Positions 34,721 to 43,002 of a stretch of DNA of 64,000 nucleotides are shown here, in pieces. Below the pieces are notes generated by a model. That model was not told the origin of the DNA, ran no database searches, and saw only the letters and a program-made list of their open reading frames with translations. The translations under genes were made by a program, and so were the position numbers. This DNA comes from an uncultured Chryseobacterium sp. (GTDB taxonomy: Bacteria; Bacteroidota; Bacteroidia; Flavobacteriales; Weeksellaceae). Where the stretch lies: positions 36,193-100,192 of the forward strand of contig CAJYXJ010000055.1 of the NCBI GenBank assembly GCA_913778085.1, written 5' to 3'. The number at the start of each line of letters is the position of its first letter. Within the stretch, counting starts at the first letter, position 1.

Positions 34721-35248
34721 TTATCTGAAAAATATGGAATCGATAATTTCACCCAGTTTGACAAGTCCTAAAAAAGGCAGTAAAATAATGGCTGCAATAA
34801 GCAGTACAAATCCGGCTTTACTTAAAAAACTATCTTCAGATTCTGTATAATTTCCTTTTTCTCTTCTCTTTCTTTTAAAGTCGGGAATGTGTTTCGTCTT
34901 CTTAAAACTATCAGCTTCAAGTTCTTTAATGATGTTCAAAGCATAAACCGGAAGCTTGTTTTTATCTCCCCGGAAGATTATGTCTTTAAGAATAGCATTC
35001 CCGGAATTGCTTAACGAGCATCTGTAGAGCTCAACGGCTTCTTTCATCTCAAAATTCTGAGGTTCAGATAAAATCCAGAATTTTCCGGCTTCATCCTTAA
35101 ATCCTGCCTCATAATAGATCTGTGCCAGCTTTTCCCTTAACGAGAGATCATCCGGATATTCATTGATAAGGTTCCGCAGCCGGTCGCAGGCTTTTTTCTT
35201 CTTTCCTGTCTTAAGATCCTGTTCGATTTTGTAAAAATGATTTCCCAT
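34721..35248 (-). CDS. DUF6584-like protein with C-terminal membrane anchor
   Basis: A 175-residue protein. The first 60 residues (KACDRLRNLINEYPDDLSLR, then AQIYYEAGFKDEAGKFWIL) look like the TPR-like DUF6584 family; a basic stretch (KHIPDFKRKRREKG) precedes one hydrophobic helix (AGFVLLIAAIILLPFLGLV) near the C-terminus. It lies between the TROVE gene and array 1 on the same strand, so it may anchor an RNA-protein complex to the membrane; that role is a guess. The DUF name is from memory of the sequence pattern. Confidence 0.7.
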   Translation of the reverse strand: MGNHFYKIEQDLKTGKKKKACDRLRNLINEYPDDLSLREKLAQIYYEAGFKDEAGKFWILSEPQNFEMKEAVELYRCSLSNSGNAILKDIIFRGDKNKLPVYALNIIKELEADSFKKTKHIPDFKRKRREKGNYTESEDSFLSKAGFVLLIAAIILLPFLGLVKLGEIIDSIFFR

Positions 35249-35522
35249 GTGTTTATCTGTTTGTGAAAATGACGCAGCAATATTCTGTTCATTTTGCCTT
35301 TAAGAGAAGAATCAAAATTGAAATCTTTACCTGATTTAACCCTTGTTCTCCGTTTCTGCTTTTGGGTCTTTTTTAGCCCCGATTGCAACGACATCCTTTT
35401 TCTGCAAGGCTTAAAAAAAAAGCGTTGGCGAAAAAGATACAGTGGAAAGCGGGATTAAGCTCCTGATCGAATCAATCCTTCAAATTATTTATAACTTATA
35501 ACTCATTTAAAAGCAGTGCCTT

Positions 35523-37064
35523 TTACAGCACTACTTTTTTAATCATTTCCACGGCCGATTTCCGGTCTTCCAGGGCATTCAGCACATCGAAAATCTTATC
35601 GGACCAGCCGGCGATCAGATAGACATCATTTTTTCTGACATCCAGGGGTTGTCTTCTATAACCTGCCAGATCAAAGATATACAGTTTGGCCTTCGGGTTG
35701 AATTTTTTATACCGATTCCATGAATCTTCAAAAGAGTTCCGGGTCCCGTTGCTGTTCCACATCTGCGTATCGGTGAAAAGCATCACTTTGTCCGCTTTTT
35801 CACTTCTGTTCAACAAGTCTTCGATCACCAGGTAACCGTTGGTAGAATACCCTACTTCGCCTTCCCTTTTATAAAAGGCATCAACGTTTCTCAGGATTCC
35901 ACTTTTAGGCATGGCAACCCTCTTCCAGGTATCGCCGAACATTCCCGCGATAACATTGCTGCACTGCGACTGCAGCATCATCGACATCAGCAGTCCGATA
36001 TCGTACAGCAATACTTTGGATTTCGGGGAAACCGGCTGTTGCATCGATCCCGATACATCAGCCGCAATCACTACGGAAGTATTAAAACCAAAGCCTTTGA
36101 TATTCCCCGCACTTATCGCCACCGCATCTTCCAATGCTTCCAGAACAGACGGCAGATAAGGGGAATCAATGGCTTTCAGTTCCCTGTAAGCTGCCAGAAA
36201 CCTGAACGGCAGCTGCTTTGAATTCCTTACGGCTTTTTCATCAGACAGGTACCTGCAAACTCTTTCCATCGCCCGGGAAGAAACATTTGCTTCCAGAATA
36301 TTCCTTAGGTTTCTCAGGGTCGCCATATATCCAAGCTTGTTGCTGAAGATCAGTTCTTCCCATTTGGTCTTGAAAGCGGCCTTTCTTTCGGCATCATCCG
36401 CAAATCGGGTCTGGCCCAGTACGGAAAGTTCCACTTCCCAGGTGTAAGGTGTTTCCAATGAATCATTGACGATTTTGTTGAAAATAGCCTGCTGGTTTTC
36501 ATCTTTTGCCTTCGGGTGAACGAGGAACAGAGCATCTTTCAGGGTAACCTCAGCTTTCCGGTTGTATTTGGCAAACTGGTATTCGTCAAATTTATTAAAG
36601 GATTTTACCAGGCCTTTCTGAATCTGTTTTGAAAGCCTGTTCAGCTTTTTAAGATCCGTTCTCTCGTTGGCCATCTGGTAGTAGGCCAGCAATTCGGTGA
36701 TTTCATCCGCTCTCTGGATGACCCCATCCACTGTTCTGCTTACCAGGTCGGTACCCGAAGCCTGCTTCGCCAACTCGGTCGTCAGTACCAAAGGCACCGA
36801 ACGCAGATACATTTCTTTTCTTGCATAAACAGCCAGCCTGGCTACGAATTCCGGATCGTTTTTCTGAATCAGAGACTGAATTCTCGCCAGTCTTTCATTT
36901 CCTTTTTCATATGTTGTGTTTGATAATCCTGTTGTTACCACAGCACTATATAGTTCTTCGGCAGGAGTCATTGTGTATGCTTTGGCACCTTCGTAATTCA
37001 TCACTGCTTTATTTTCTTTTTTTAAAAAATTAAATTTCATGGTTACTGTTTTATTGTTAAACAT
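35523..37064 (-). CDS. TROVE-domain protein, bacterial Ro60
   Basis: A 505-513-residue Ro60 orthologue; MKFNFLKKENKAVMNYEG (37040) and MFNNKT (37064) are both possible starts. The HEAT-like TROVE ring spans about 15-330 (LYSAVVTTGLSNTTYEK, RLARIQSLIQKNDPEFVARLAVYAR, GYMATLRNLRNIL), followed by a vWA domain with MIDAS DVSGS at about 336-340 and FTDTQMW. Ro60 binds Y RNAs on the outside of the ring and single-stranded 3' ends of misfolded RNA in the hole, and with nucleases takes part in rRNA maturation and stress RNA decay. A Y-like array lies just downstream. Confidence 0.95.
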   Translation of the reverse strand: MFNNKTVTMKFNFLKKENKAVMNYEGAKAYTMTPAEELYSAVVTTGLSNTTYEKGNERLARIQSLIQKNDPEFVARLAVYARKEMYLRSVPLVLTTELAKQASGTDLVSRTVDGVIQRADEITELLAYYQMANERTDLKKLNRLSKQIQKGLVKSFNKFDEYQFAKYNRKAEVTLKDALFLVHPKAKDENQQAIFNKIVNDSLETPYTWEVELSVLGQTRFADDAERKAAFKTKWEELIFSNKLGYMATLRNLRNILEANVSSRAMERVCRYLSDEKAVRNSKQLPFRFLAAYRELKAIDSPYLPSVLEALEDAVAISAGNIKGFGFNTSVVIAADVSGSMQQPVSPKSKVLLYDIGLLMSMMLQSQCSNVIAGMFGDTWKRVAMPKSGILRNVDAFYKREGEVGYSTNGYLVIEDLLNRSEKADKVMLFTDTQMWNSNGTRNSFEDSWNRYKKFNPKAKLYIFDLAGYRRQPLDVRKNDVYLIAGWSDKIFDVLNALEDRKSAVEMIKKVVL

Positions 37065-37095
37065 TCAGAGGATTATCATTTCCTCCCTGATTTCT

Positions 37096-37137
37096 GATGC
37101 AAAGTAACCACATCATTACGCAATGTTTCTGCGTAGT
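37096..37137 (-). promoter_or_regulatory. Promoter-operator block of the TROVE gene
   Basis: On the minus strand a palindrome ACGCAGAAACATTGCGT lies upstream of a -7-like TTACTTTG followed by CATC. The same 42-bp arrangement occurs before the Cys-rich gene at 40574-40615 with 34 of 42 positions identical and no gaps. The palindrome sits where an activator would bind (roughly -30 to -50), and no -33 TTTG at proper spacing is seen. Confidence 0.75.
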
Positions 37138-37308
37138 TTATTTTTTATGCGAAAAAGTTTATTTTTTTTGTTTAAAAACGAATGACTGTAATTTTTTCAC
37201 GAATAACACAATGATTGGAAACAACCGTGCAAACAAAGAATATAATTTGTCTATCATTCATTTTATGTAAAGGAATTGAGGATTTAAAATTTTTAAAAAT
37301 GCATTTTA

Positions 37309-37316
37309 TAGCTTTG
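37309..37316 (+). promoter_or_regulatory. -7 box for the VOC gene
   Basis: TAGCTTTG, a perfect TAnnTTTG, 17-20 bp before the VOC start codon. Confidence 0.5.
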
Positions 37317-37332
37317 TTTTATTCAAATTAAA

Positions 37333-37800
37333 GTGATGATTAAAGGATTGTATGAAACCCACATTCAGTTAAGCGACCTGGAAAAAGCAGTTGCCTTTTA
37401 TATAGAAATTTTAGGATTGGAACTGGCGCACCGGGATGAAACCCGTCCGATCGTTTTTTTATGGATCGGCAATAACAAAACATCGATGCTGGGTTTATGG
37501 GAACAGAAAGAAAACCTGCAGACGCGGCATTTTGCCTTTACCGCAGAAAAGGACGATATTTTGAATTTCTCCTCTGAATTCCTGAAAAGTAAAAACCTGA
37601 AACCCTACAATTTCCTGAAAGACGGGAGCGAAAAACCGATGGTTTTTGCCTGGATGCCGGCTGTGGCGATTTATTTCAACGATCCGGACGGCAACCAGCT
37701 GGAATTTATTTCTGTTCTGCAAGGCGAAGGCCGGCCTGAGCTGGGGGTGGTTTCGTATGAAGAGTGGCAGGAAAAAAATCAAAACAGATTTAAAGTTTAA
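37333..37800 (+). CDS. VOC-family protein (glyoxalase/bleomycin-resistance fold)
   Basis: A 155-residue single VOC domain: IKGLYETHIQLSDLEKAVAF at the start, a second half with PAVAIYFNDPDGNQLEFISVL that supplies the usual metal-ligand glutamate region. The start may be ATG 37333 or 37336. Members include dioxygenases, glyoxalases and binding proteins, and the substrate is not predictable. It is the only plus-strand gene inside the RNA island and is probably unrelated to it. Confidence 0.85.
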   Translation: MMIKGLYETHIQLSDLEKAVAFYIEILGLELAHRDETRPIVFLWIGNNKTSMLGLWEQKENLQTRHFAFTAEKDDILNFSSEFLKSKNLKPYNFLKDGSEKPMVFAWMPAVAIYFNDPDGNQLEFISVLQGEGRPELGVVSYEEWQEKNQNRFKV

Positions 37801-37947
37801 ATTTGTTTTGATTGCTTATTATTGAATTTATTAATCGGATTAGCATCCGATTTCGGTGTAAATCGTCCCTTCGGAACTTTTTTGATTTTAAAACAAGACA
37901 GGTTTTGCTTTTGCAAAACCCGTCTCTATAATAACAGTTATCAGTTT

Positions 37948-39459
37948 TTATTTTGTGAAGATTTCTTTCAACTGAGAAACAATGCTGCTGTTTCCGGAAA
38001 CGGTAATATCTCCAATTTTGTCGGCGATTTTTTCCATATATTCCATTTCTTTCAGCTTCCAAAGCACTTCGTTTTCTTCCATTAGTTTCGCTGTATTCAG
38101 CAAACTTCTCGTGGAAGCGGTTTCTTCACGTCTCATAATGCTGTTGGCCTGGGCTTTTTTTTCGGCAATCAAAACCTGATTCATGATTTCCTTCATTTCA
38201 CCTGTCAAAATCACGTCCCTGATTCCCGCGTCGGAAGTTTTCAAGCCCAGTTCCTGGGCCTTGTTTCCCAGATTTTCGAGGATTTCTTTTCCTACGGAAT
38301 CTTTTTTCAACAGCAATTCATCCAGCGTCAAAGCTCCGACGAATTCACGCAAAGCCAGCTGCATCAGAATATACAATTGCTTATCGTATTCTTTATTTTC
38401 CATCAGCGCTTTCCCGATGTTTTCCACCTGAAAACGAACATAGAAATTAATACGAAGCATCGCTTTATCTTTTGTTAATAATTCCTGTCCTGCAATTTCC
38501 ATCTGCTGCATTCTCATATCTGCCGATTTTACTTCAATTGAAGTTTCGTTGTTCCAGAAGTAGTATGTTCCGGCTTCAAGAATTTTGGTTAGCTTTCCGT
38601 CAATTAACAGTAATCCTTCATGTTGATTGGAGACAATAAATTTTCTTACATAATTTCTCAATTTTACATTTTCCAGGATCGTATTCGAAATGGCTTCTGT
38701 AATTTCAACTTTCATCAAATTCACCTTTTGAAATTCTCTATCTACAAGATCTACCCAAAATGCATGCTGACCCACGTTCAATACATCCTTCAAACTTCCG
38801 TTTTCATATAGCAAAATAATTTCTCCGTCTTTTACCTCTATAATTTTCAAAAAATCTTTAAGCGGCTCGGATTTTATCAAAACAGTTCCGTTTTCATGGG
38901 ATCCGAACTGTGATTTTATTTCGTAGTTTGGATCTATGGTTTTAATTTCAATAGAAGATTCATTATTCCAGAAAGAGTAAATACCACCTTCCAAAACTTG
39001 ACTTACTTTTCCGTCAATTAACAGCAAGCCTCTATATTGAAATGGCACGACAAACTTTCTTATCAAGCTTTTTAATTTCATATTTTCCAAAACTGTCTTT
39101 GAAATTCCTTGCGGAATCTCAACTTTTGTCAGGTCGATTTTTTGAAACTCTCTGTTAGAAATTCCTTTCCAAAAAGCATATTGACCGACATTCAGAACTT
39201 CTTTAAAAATTTCGTTTTCGTACATCAGAACGATTTCACCGTCTTTTACCTCAACGACTTCCAATAGAGATTTCAGGCTTTCATCTTTCAACAAAATATT
39301 AAGATCCGTATTAGATTTAAATAGAGATTTCATATCATAAATTTCCACAGACTTATTTCCAAAAATCCAGAAATTGCCTTCTTTCAAAATATCAATCAGT
39401 TTTCCGTTTTTGAAAACCAAACCCGTTTCATAAGCCTTAATCCGTACATTTTTTATCAT
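37948..39459 (-). CDS. Slipin/Band-7 (SPFH) protein with duplicated N-terminal module
   Basis: I start at 39459 (MIKNVRIKAYETGLVFKNGK); the open frame goes back to 39549 but those 30 residues look like spacer. The 503-residue protein lacks the N-terminal membrane hairpin of typical slipins. Instead a module of about 140 residues occurs twice (VEVKDGEIVLMYENE...GQYAFW...LLIDGKVSQVLEGGIYSFW, then VKDGEIILLYENG...GQHAFW...LLIDGKLTKILEAGTYYFW), followed by the SPFH core (LRINFYVRFQV) and a long C-terminal helix. Band-7 proteins with tRNA-like RNAs are proposed scaffolds in bacterial RNA repair; a tRNA-like array lies directly upstream here. Confidence 0.88.
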   Translation of the reverse strand: MIKNVRIKAYETGLVFKNGKLIDILKEGNFWIFGNKSVEIYDMKSLFKSNTDLNILLKDESLKSLLEVVEVKDGEIVLMYENEIFKEVLNVGQYAFWKGISNREFQKIDLTKVEIPQGISKTVLENMKLKSLIRKFVVPFQYRGLLLIDGKVSQVLEGGIYSFWNNESSIEIKTIDPNYEIKSQFGSHENGTVLIKSEPLKDFLKIIEVKDGEIILLYENGSLKDVLNVGQHAFWVDLVDREFQKVNLMKVEITEAISNTILENVKLRNYVRKFIVSNQHEGLLLIDGKLTKILEAGTYYFWNNETSIEVKSADMRMQQMEIAGQELLTKDKAMLRINFYVRFQVENIGKALMENKEYDKQLYILMQLALREFVGALTLDELLLKKDSVGKEILENLGNKAQELGLKTSDAGIRDVILTGEMKEIMNQVLIAEKKAQANSIMRREETASTRSLLNTAKLMEENEVLWKLKEMEYMEKIADKIGDITVSGNSSIVSQLKEIFTK

Positions 39460-39885
39460 CGTTTTATATTTTAAATAGTTATTAATTTCAATTAAAAAAG
39501 AAAATCCGGAATCTTTTCTTCCAAAAAATGCGGAAGGAAAGCAATTCATAAAAATTCATTGAGCTTAGAATCTTATTTTCAAATTCAGTTTCCAATTATT
39601 CAGATTTTGGGCGTGTCCCTCGCTTCGGCTTTACCAGCAGCTCGGGCCGCTATGTTCACTTCTATCTTTTTGCAAGCGAAAAAGGATATCCGTTACCATC
39701 GCTCACGCAGACGATCGTCCTTTTTTAAAAAAATTCATCCAAAGAATTATTGATTCTTAGTCTCCATTTCATTTTCAGAAAACATCTTTTCTTACAGGCT
39801 TTTTCAAAATGTTGATTCAACAACTGAAAAAATCCCGGATTTTTCCATAAATATTTTTTAATGAGAATATTCAAAACTCTAATAA
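39460..39885. other. Spacer with a dispersed repeat
   Basis: No gene is supported. At about 39607-39712 lies a block with GGGCGTGTCCCTCGCTTCGG and AAAAAGGATATCCGTTACC, a type of GC-rich repeat often seen between flavobacterial genes. The slipin promoter should also be here. Confidence 0.55.
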
Positions 39886-39908
39886 AAAATAGATTTTGAG
39901 TCTATTTT
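39886..39908. terminator. Hairpin ending array 2
   Basis: AAAATAGA and TCTATTTT pair perfectly around a 7-nt loop, with A/T runs on both sides. It follows the last tRNA-like unit on the minus strand. Confidence 0.7.
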
Positions 39909-39910
39909 CA

Positions 39911-40066
39911 ACCTACATTAAAAGTGTAGTGCTCTAACCGGACTGAGCTACCTCATTTGAAGTGAGGGTGGGAGTCGAACCCACGCATAAATCTATTGTT
40001 CTACCATTTGAACTATATCCTTTTTCAGAGACAGAAGGACTCGAACCTTCAACCTATAGAATCGTA
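39911..40066 (-). ncRNA. Two tandem capped tRNA-like units upstream of the slipin gene (array 2)
   Basis: Minus-strand order. Unit 1: T arm GAAGGTTCGAGTCCTTC, acceptor CTGTCTC/GATATAG (one mismatch) closed by a loop rich in A, D arm GTTCAAATGGTAGAAC. Unit 2: T arm GTGGGTTCGACTCCCAC, acceptor CCTCA/TGAGG closed by CTTCAAA, D arm GCTCAGTCCGGTTAGAGC, then an intact anticodon arm CTACACTTTTAATGTAG with anticodon TTT (Lys). The order T arm, capped acceptor, D arm is the same as in array 1, without Ro boxes. This fits the tRNA-like RNA reported beside Band-7 genes. Confidence 0.75.
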
Positions 40067-40204
40067 CGAGATTTTTTGGAAAACCTCAAACCTTTAAGCG
40101 AAGTTGAACAGAACAAAATCATGTTTCTCAACAAATTCTTCTGCAATAGTGTTATACAGAAACACCGAACAAGACCCGCCTGATATTTTTACAGAAATAT
40201 CTTT

Positions 40205-40558
40205 TTAAAGTATTTCTTTCATTATTATATGATCCAGACTAAAATGTAAATAGTTAGAAGTGCAGCAATCTGAACTTTCAGTTGCTACTTCATGTCCGTT
40301 TTTACACAACTTATTTACGCCATTTGATCCTGAACTTCCGCAACAACCTGAAAATCTCCCAGAATCACGATGGTCAATTAATTTTTCATCATCAAGATTT
40401 GTTAAAACGGAATTTTTATAATCCAAATGGACAACAGCTTCTTTGTTTTCCAGAATGTCATATCCGGGCTTCCATTTCAATCGGGATTCGGGAACAACAG
40501 TTAAAATGCCGGTTAATCCTACCTTACAAGATTTACATAAAAGCTGAATATTTTTCAT
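40205..40558 (-). CDS. Small Cys-rich protein, probable zinc binding
   Basis: Start at 40558 (MKNIQLLCKSCKVGLTG); ATG 40567 is an alternative, and the longer open frame to 40660 covers the promoter. About 117 residues with CKSC near the start, then FSGCCGSSGSNGVNKLCKNGHEVATESSDCC, which looks like a zinc-ribbon pair. No family recognised. It shares a 42-bp promoter-operator block with the TROVE gene and so probably belongs to the same response. Confidence 0.7.
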   Translation of the reverse strand: MKNIQLLCKSCKVGLTGILTVVPESRLKWKPGYDILENKEAVVHLDYKNSVLTNLDDEKLIDHRDSGRFSGCCGSSGSNGVNKLCKNGHEVATESSDCCTSNYLHFSLDHIIMKEIL

Positions 40559-40573
40559 ATGTTTCATTTTGAT

Positions 40574-40615
40574 GATGCAAAGTAAACAGGGAATTGCGCA
40601 ATGTTTTTGCGTTGT
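40574..40615 (-). promoter_or_regulatory. Promoter-operator block of the Cys-rich gene
   Basis: Minus-strand ACGCAAAAACATTGCG palindrome upstream of TTACTTTG and CATC, matching the TROVE block at 37096-37137 over 42 ungapped positions (34 identical). Changes concentrate in the spacer between palindrome and -7 box. Confidence 0.75.
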
Positions 40616-40801
40616 AAAAAAATTGTGATCTTTTGTCTTTGCAAACTGAAAGCGAAACAATCTGTTCTTTAATTAAGATTACTTCGTCGTTTTGCCTTTC
40701 GCAATGACATGGTCGGAAATAAAAAACTCCCTTAAAAAAGAGAGTTCCGTTGTTCTGTTTACAATATTTTTACATTGTCACATTGTTACATTGTTACCTC
40801 A

Positions 40802-41353
40802 TTAATATTGTTTGAGGCACCAGTGCAGAATTTTCGCAATGTTTTTCGCATCATCTACGCCCCGATGATGAGTTCCATCAAGCGTGAGGTTCAGTTCGCC
40901 CAGGGCGCGGGCCATGCCTACACTTTTACGGATGGTAGGATGCAGTTCTCCGAATAAGGTTTTCACATTGATGTGGTCATCACTCAGCGGATAATCCACG
41001 TTGAAACGGCGTGCCTGGTTCTGAAGCATGTTCAGGTCGTAGTTTCCGTAACTGGCCCAGGTAAGGTTCTCGGAATCGTATTCCGCTCTCAGGATGTCGA
41101 GAGCATCTTCCAGCAGAATGCCTTCATCATCGAGCATCTGTTGGGTAATGGAAGTGAGTTCCGTACAGAACGGGCTTACTTTGGAGTATTGAGGTTTTAC
41201 TAAAATGCCCTCACTTTTAGAAGTCTTACCGGTTCCGGCATCCATAAGGCACACCCCGATTTCAATAATTTCACTTTCCTGACCCCTTGGCTGCCGGTCG
41301 TTCCAGCACGTCGCTTCAAGGTCTATAATTAATATGTTGTCTGTTGTTTTCAT
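40802..41353 (-). CDS. DEDDh 3'-5' exonuclease, ERI-1-like (copy A)
   Basis: A 183-residue RNase T/DnaQ-fold enzyme: Exo I IIDLEATCW (D, E), Exo II NLTWASYGNYD, and Exo III HHRGVDDAKNIAKIL (H and D). The motif CWNDRQPRGQESEIIEIG is typical of the ERI-1/KapD group, which trims 3' ends of RNA such as rRNA and small RNAs. A paralogue lies 260 bp upstream (41616-42161). In this island a role in 3'-end trimming of damaged RNA is plausible. Confidence 0.88.
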   Translation of the reverse strand: MKTTDNILIIDLEATCWNDRQPRGQESEIIEIGVCLMDAGTGKTSKSEGILVKPQYSKVSPFCTELTSITQQMLDDEGILLEDALDILRAEYDSENLTWASYGNYDLNMLQNQARRFNVDYPLSDDHINVKTLFGELHPTIRKSVGMARALGELNLTLDGTHHRGVDDAKNIAKILHWCLKQY

Positions 41354-41615
41354 TTGTTTAAAATTTAATTTGTTAATGGCTTGAAGATGGATGATGGAAG
41401 CTGGAAGTCAGGAGTTGTTATCAACTTCCGGATTCCTATATCCACTTCTTACCAGATTGATTGTAAATGTGAAAGCTGATGTTAAGACAGAATGCATTTT
41501 AACACCGTAAAAACTTCCAGCATCCGGCATCCCGCTTCTCTACTCTACTGCTGAAGACTGGACTTCATTCCACACTACCATAACTTCCAGCTTCCAGCAC
41601 CCATTTTCCTACCTT

Positions 41616-42161
41616 TTATCTCAGCATTTCCCGTAAAATCCGGGCGGCATTATAGGCATCATCGGCTCCGCTGTGGTGGCTGCCTTCAAATTCCATATTC
41701 AGGGCTTTCAGGGCTCTTTTCAGACCCATCATTTTGTACAGGCCGTTGTAGGCTTTGAAGCGGTGCATGATGTTGATGTAATTTTCAGAAAATGGGTTTT
41801 CGATGCCGAGATAATCGCACTGTTCAACGATCTGCTCCTTGTCAAAGGCTCCGAATCCCGCCCATGCGAGTGACTCAGAATGGTATTCATCCCGGATTTT
41901 CTCGCAGGCTTCTTCAAAATAAATTCCTTTTTCTTCAATCAGTTTTGGCGTAATTCCGGTAAGTTGCGTACAAAATTTGTTGATTTTGGAACGTTCGGGA
42001 ATGACATAAATGCTCTGCTTGTTGGAAATTATTCTTGTATCCGTATCTAATGTGCAGATTCCTATTTCTATGATATCGGTTTTCTGGCCAGGAGGGATTT
42101 TATCGTATTCCCAGCACGTGGCTTCTAAATCGATAACGATTATTTTGCTGTTTGTTTTCAT
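41616..42161 (-). CDS. DEDDh 3'-5' exonuclease, ERI-1-like (copy B)
   Basis: A 181-residue paralogue of the preceding enzyme with VIDLEATCW, SLAWAGFGAFD and HHSGADDAYNAARIL; all four acidic residues and the histidine are kept. The central CTQLTGITPKLIEEKGI block aligns with CTELTSITQQMLDDEGI of copy A. Spacer repeats (GGAAGATGGATG family) flank both copies, so they arose by an old duplication. Likely RNA substrate. Confidence 0.88.
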   Translation of the reverse strand: MKTNSKIIVIDLEATCWEYDKIPPGQKTDIIEIGICTLDTDTRIISNKQSIYVIPERSKINKFCTQLTGITPKLIEEKGIYFEEACEKIRDEYHSESLAWAGFGAFDKEQIVEQCDYLGIENPFSENYINIMHRFKAYNGLYKMMGLKRALKALNMEFEGSHHSGADDAYNAARILREMLR

Positions 42162-42312
42162 TTTGTTGGGTTGGCTGGAAGATGGATGCGGGATGATGGA
42201 AGTTTATTGATTGCATCAACTCCGGTTTCCATTTTATAGCCCCTGTCTTGATTTTTAATGTAATGGCACTAAATGATGGAGACATCCGCCTCCATCACCA
42301 GCATCCGATTTT

Positions 42313-42876
42313 TTAATTTCTCGGGGCAAACGGCGGAGTCCATTTTTTCTTTTTCATCATTTCTTTTACTTCTTCATAGGAAACGGGATAGAAATTATGG
42401 CAATCTACACCTACATCAAAGCTCAATGCCGCTTCATCATCCGGCAAGGTTCCGTGCGAATGCCCGTAAAGCTGCCAGACGCCGCGGTGGGAGCCGTTCC
42501 AGGTCCGCATGGCATAATGGAAAAGAATGATTTTCTGTTTGCCGTTGCTGTTTTCCGGTTCGTCGATTCTTAGTTCATGGTAATCCCGTATCGAAGCAAA
42601 ACGCTTAGGATATGTGAGTGCCGCCCCTTCGTGATTGCCTTTGATGAGATGGATGTGACCGTTCAGCCGGTCCAGAATTTCTCTTGTGAAATCCGGTTTG
42701 CCCAGACTAATGTCTCCTAAGTGGTAAACGGTATCTCCTGGACCGATTTTCTCATTCCATCTTTTAATAAGCTCTTCATTCATCTGCTCCAGAGACTCAA
42801 AAGGCCTATCGGAGAATTTGATGATATTTTCGTGACCGAAATGGTGGTCTGCCGTAAAAAATATATTAGGTTTCAT
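42313..42876 (-). CDS. Calcineurin-like metallophosphoesterase
   Basis: A compact 187-residue phosphoesterase: FFTADHHFGHENII (DxH), YHLGDISLG (GD), LIKGNHE (GNHE), LFHYAM and LYGHSHG (GHxH). All metal ligands are present. Enzymes of this size include phage-type and RNA-repair-associated phosphatases that remove 2' or 3' phosphates before ligation. Substrate is inferred only from the neighbouring RNA ligases. Confidence 0.87.
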   Translation of the reverse strand: MKPNIFFTADHHFGHENIIKFSDRPFESLEQMNEELIKRWNEKIGPGDTVYHLGDISLGKPDFTREILDRLNGHIHLIKGNHEGAALTYPKRFASIRDYHELRIDEPENSNGKQKIILFHYAMRTWNGSHRGVWQLYGHSHGTLPDDEAALSFDVGVDCHNFYPVSYEEVKEMMKKKKWTPPFAPRN

Positions 42877-43002
42877 TTTTTCAATTTTTTTATTTACCAG
42901 TTGAATGCTGTTATTCGTCTCAATTTTCAGATTGATAACAACAATACTTAACCAGCTGATTTAATATGTTGCTTGTCTTTAAAACTTTTTACTCTGAAAG
43001 TT

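Noticed and set aside
39962-40183. Plus-strand frame starting MRVGVEPTHKS
   Set aside because: Antisense translation of the T arms in array 2; no conserved protein features.
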